A DNA stretch of 5,704 bases, taken from NCBI GenBank assembly GCA_014377915.1, contig JACMOT010000255.1, positions 1-5,704 of the forward strand, in the 5' to 3' direction. The notes beneath the pieces were generated by a model. It did no database searches. It saw only the letters and a list, made by a program, of their open reading frames with translations, and was not told where the DNA came from. Made by a program: the position numbers and the translations under genes. Shown here one piece after another: positions 5,025 to 5,704 of the stretch (position 1 is its first letter; each line of letters opens with the position of its first letter). The stretch is from Tardiphaga sp. (GTDB lineage Bacteria > Pseudomonadota > Alphaproteobacteria > Rhizobiales > Xanthobacteraceae).

Positions 5025-5704
5025 TCATGCGCCGAAGCCGCCGTCGATGCTGTGCATCGCGCCGGTAATGCCACCGGCATGCGGGCCGGCTAGATAAAGT
5101 ACCAGCTTCGCTACGCCCTCCGCGGTGCCGTGCCGCTTGATCGCCATCACGCTGTGCATCAGTTCTGCGTCCGGCCCCTCGGCCGGATTCATGTCGGTGT
5201 CGGTCGGACCCGGTTGCACGATATTGACGGTGATGCCGCGCGATCCGAAATCGCGGGCGAGGCCGCGGGCCATTCCCTGCAGGGCTGATTTGCTCATCGA
5301 ATAGGCCGCGAGACCGGGGAACGGCGTCCGGTCGCCGTTCACCGAACCGATCACCAGGATCCGGCCGCCGTCCGGCATCGTTCGCGCCGCCTCGACCGCG
5401 GCGTGATAGGGCCCGCGTATATTGACGTCGATCAGGCTATCCACGGCGTCGGGATCGATCGTCAGAGGGTCGCCACCGACCAGCACGCCGGCATTATATA
5501 CGAGCACGTCGAGCGGCCCGGCCGCGCGGATCGCCGCGATGATGCTGGCGCGGTCCGCCGCGTCGGATTGGACCGCCACGGCCCCGGTTGAGGCCGCCAG
5601 CGCGTCCGCTGCCGGCTTTGATCCGGCGTAGGTAAAGAGTACCGCCGCACCGGCATCGGCGAATGCCGACACGATCGCGGCGCCGATGCCGCGGCTGCCG
5701 CCGA
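5025..5704 (-). CDS. bdcA: BdcA-like short-chain dehydrogenase/reductase, 5' end beyond the window
   Basis: The gene runs off the right edge. The visible 225 residues begin inside the Rossmann motif G-G-S-R-G-I-G (fragment residues 1-7), so about 12 N-terminal residues are missing. A GTG at 5670-5672 is an internal valine, not the start. Classical SDR elements follow: Y-N-A-G (69-72), Asn 94, Ser 120 in I-G-S-V-N-G-D, and the catalytic Y134-x-x-x-K138. The C-terminus H-S-I-D-G-G-F-G-A is usual for the family. Long stretches match my memory of E. coli BdcA (YjgI): the F-T-Y-A-G-S-K, I-G-S-V-N-G-D-R, A-L-Q-G-M-A-R-G-L-A-R-D-F-G and M-A-I-K-R-H-G segments. E. coli BdcA binds cyclic-di-GMP and promotes biofilm dispersal; whether this protein does so is inferred, and it could be an ordinary NADPH-dependent oxidoreductase. 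It is convergent with ftsB. E. coli bdcA has a TetR-type regulator gene (bdcR) beside it, so the right flank is worth reading. Confidence 0.85.
   Translation of the reverse strand, partial: GGSRGIGAAIVSAFADAGAAVLFTYAGSKPAADALAASTGAVAVQSDAADRASIIAAIRAAGPLDVLVYNAGVLVGGDPLTIDPDAVDSLIDVNIRGPYHAAVEAARTMPDGGRILVIGSVNGDRTPFPGLAAYSMSKSALQGMARGLARDFGSRGITVNIVQPGPTDTDMNPAEGPDAELMHSVMAIKRHGTAEGVAKLVLYLAGPHAGGITGAMHSIDGGFGA

Noticed and set aside
5670..5672. GTG as the start of the short-chain dehydrogenase
   Set aside because: The same frame continues upstream to the window edge and encodes the G-G-S-R-G-I-G nucleotide-binding motif, so this GTG is an internal Val codon.

Overview
The window looks like chromosomal DNA from a high-GC alphaproteobacterium, most likely of the Bradyrhizobium/Rhodopseudomonas group (Nitrobacteraceae). 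The basis is the strong G/C preference at third codon positions, long spurious antisense frames typical of such genomes, and an alphaproteobacterial-type FtsB. The genus is an inference from protein flavour, not from a search.

Layout, left to right. Bases 1-134 hold no gene I can defend, but they carry a G-rich stretch that fits the G-quadruplex pattern. Three plus-strand genes then form a compact run: an ICMT/PEMT-like membrane methyltransferase (135-722), a zinc-less medium-chain reductase (765-1907) and a drug-efflux-type MFS transporter (1904-3148), the last two overlapping by 4 bp. An A/T-richer gap (3149-3266) carries three near-palindromic repeats about 22 bp apart and precedes a small four-helix membrane protein resembling DUF805 (3267-3806). 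A 216-bp gap follows, with a perfect 14-bp palindrome but no convincing gene or promoter. Then come an NAD(P)H-dependent FMN reductase of the chromate/quinone reductase family (4023-4577), a strong hairpin, and the divisome gene ftsB (4644-4961). A convergent gene on the minus strand (5025 to beyond the right edge) encodes a short-chain dehydrogenase that closely resembles E. coli BdcA, a cyclic-di-GMP-binding biofilm-dispersal protein.

How they may work together. The first three genes could be one transcription unit that modifies and exports a small molecule; this rests on spacing only. The FMN reductase and ftsB are co-oriented 66 bp apart with a hairpin between them, so ftsB may be partly uncoupled from the upstream gene. 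The bdcA-like gene is transcribed toward ftsB and is a separate unit. I see no transposase, phage gene, CRISPR array, tRNA or rRNA, and no evidence of a wholly new system. The least explained signals are the triple repeat at 3162-3214, the G-rich stretch at 6-37 and the hairpin at 4596-4627.
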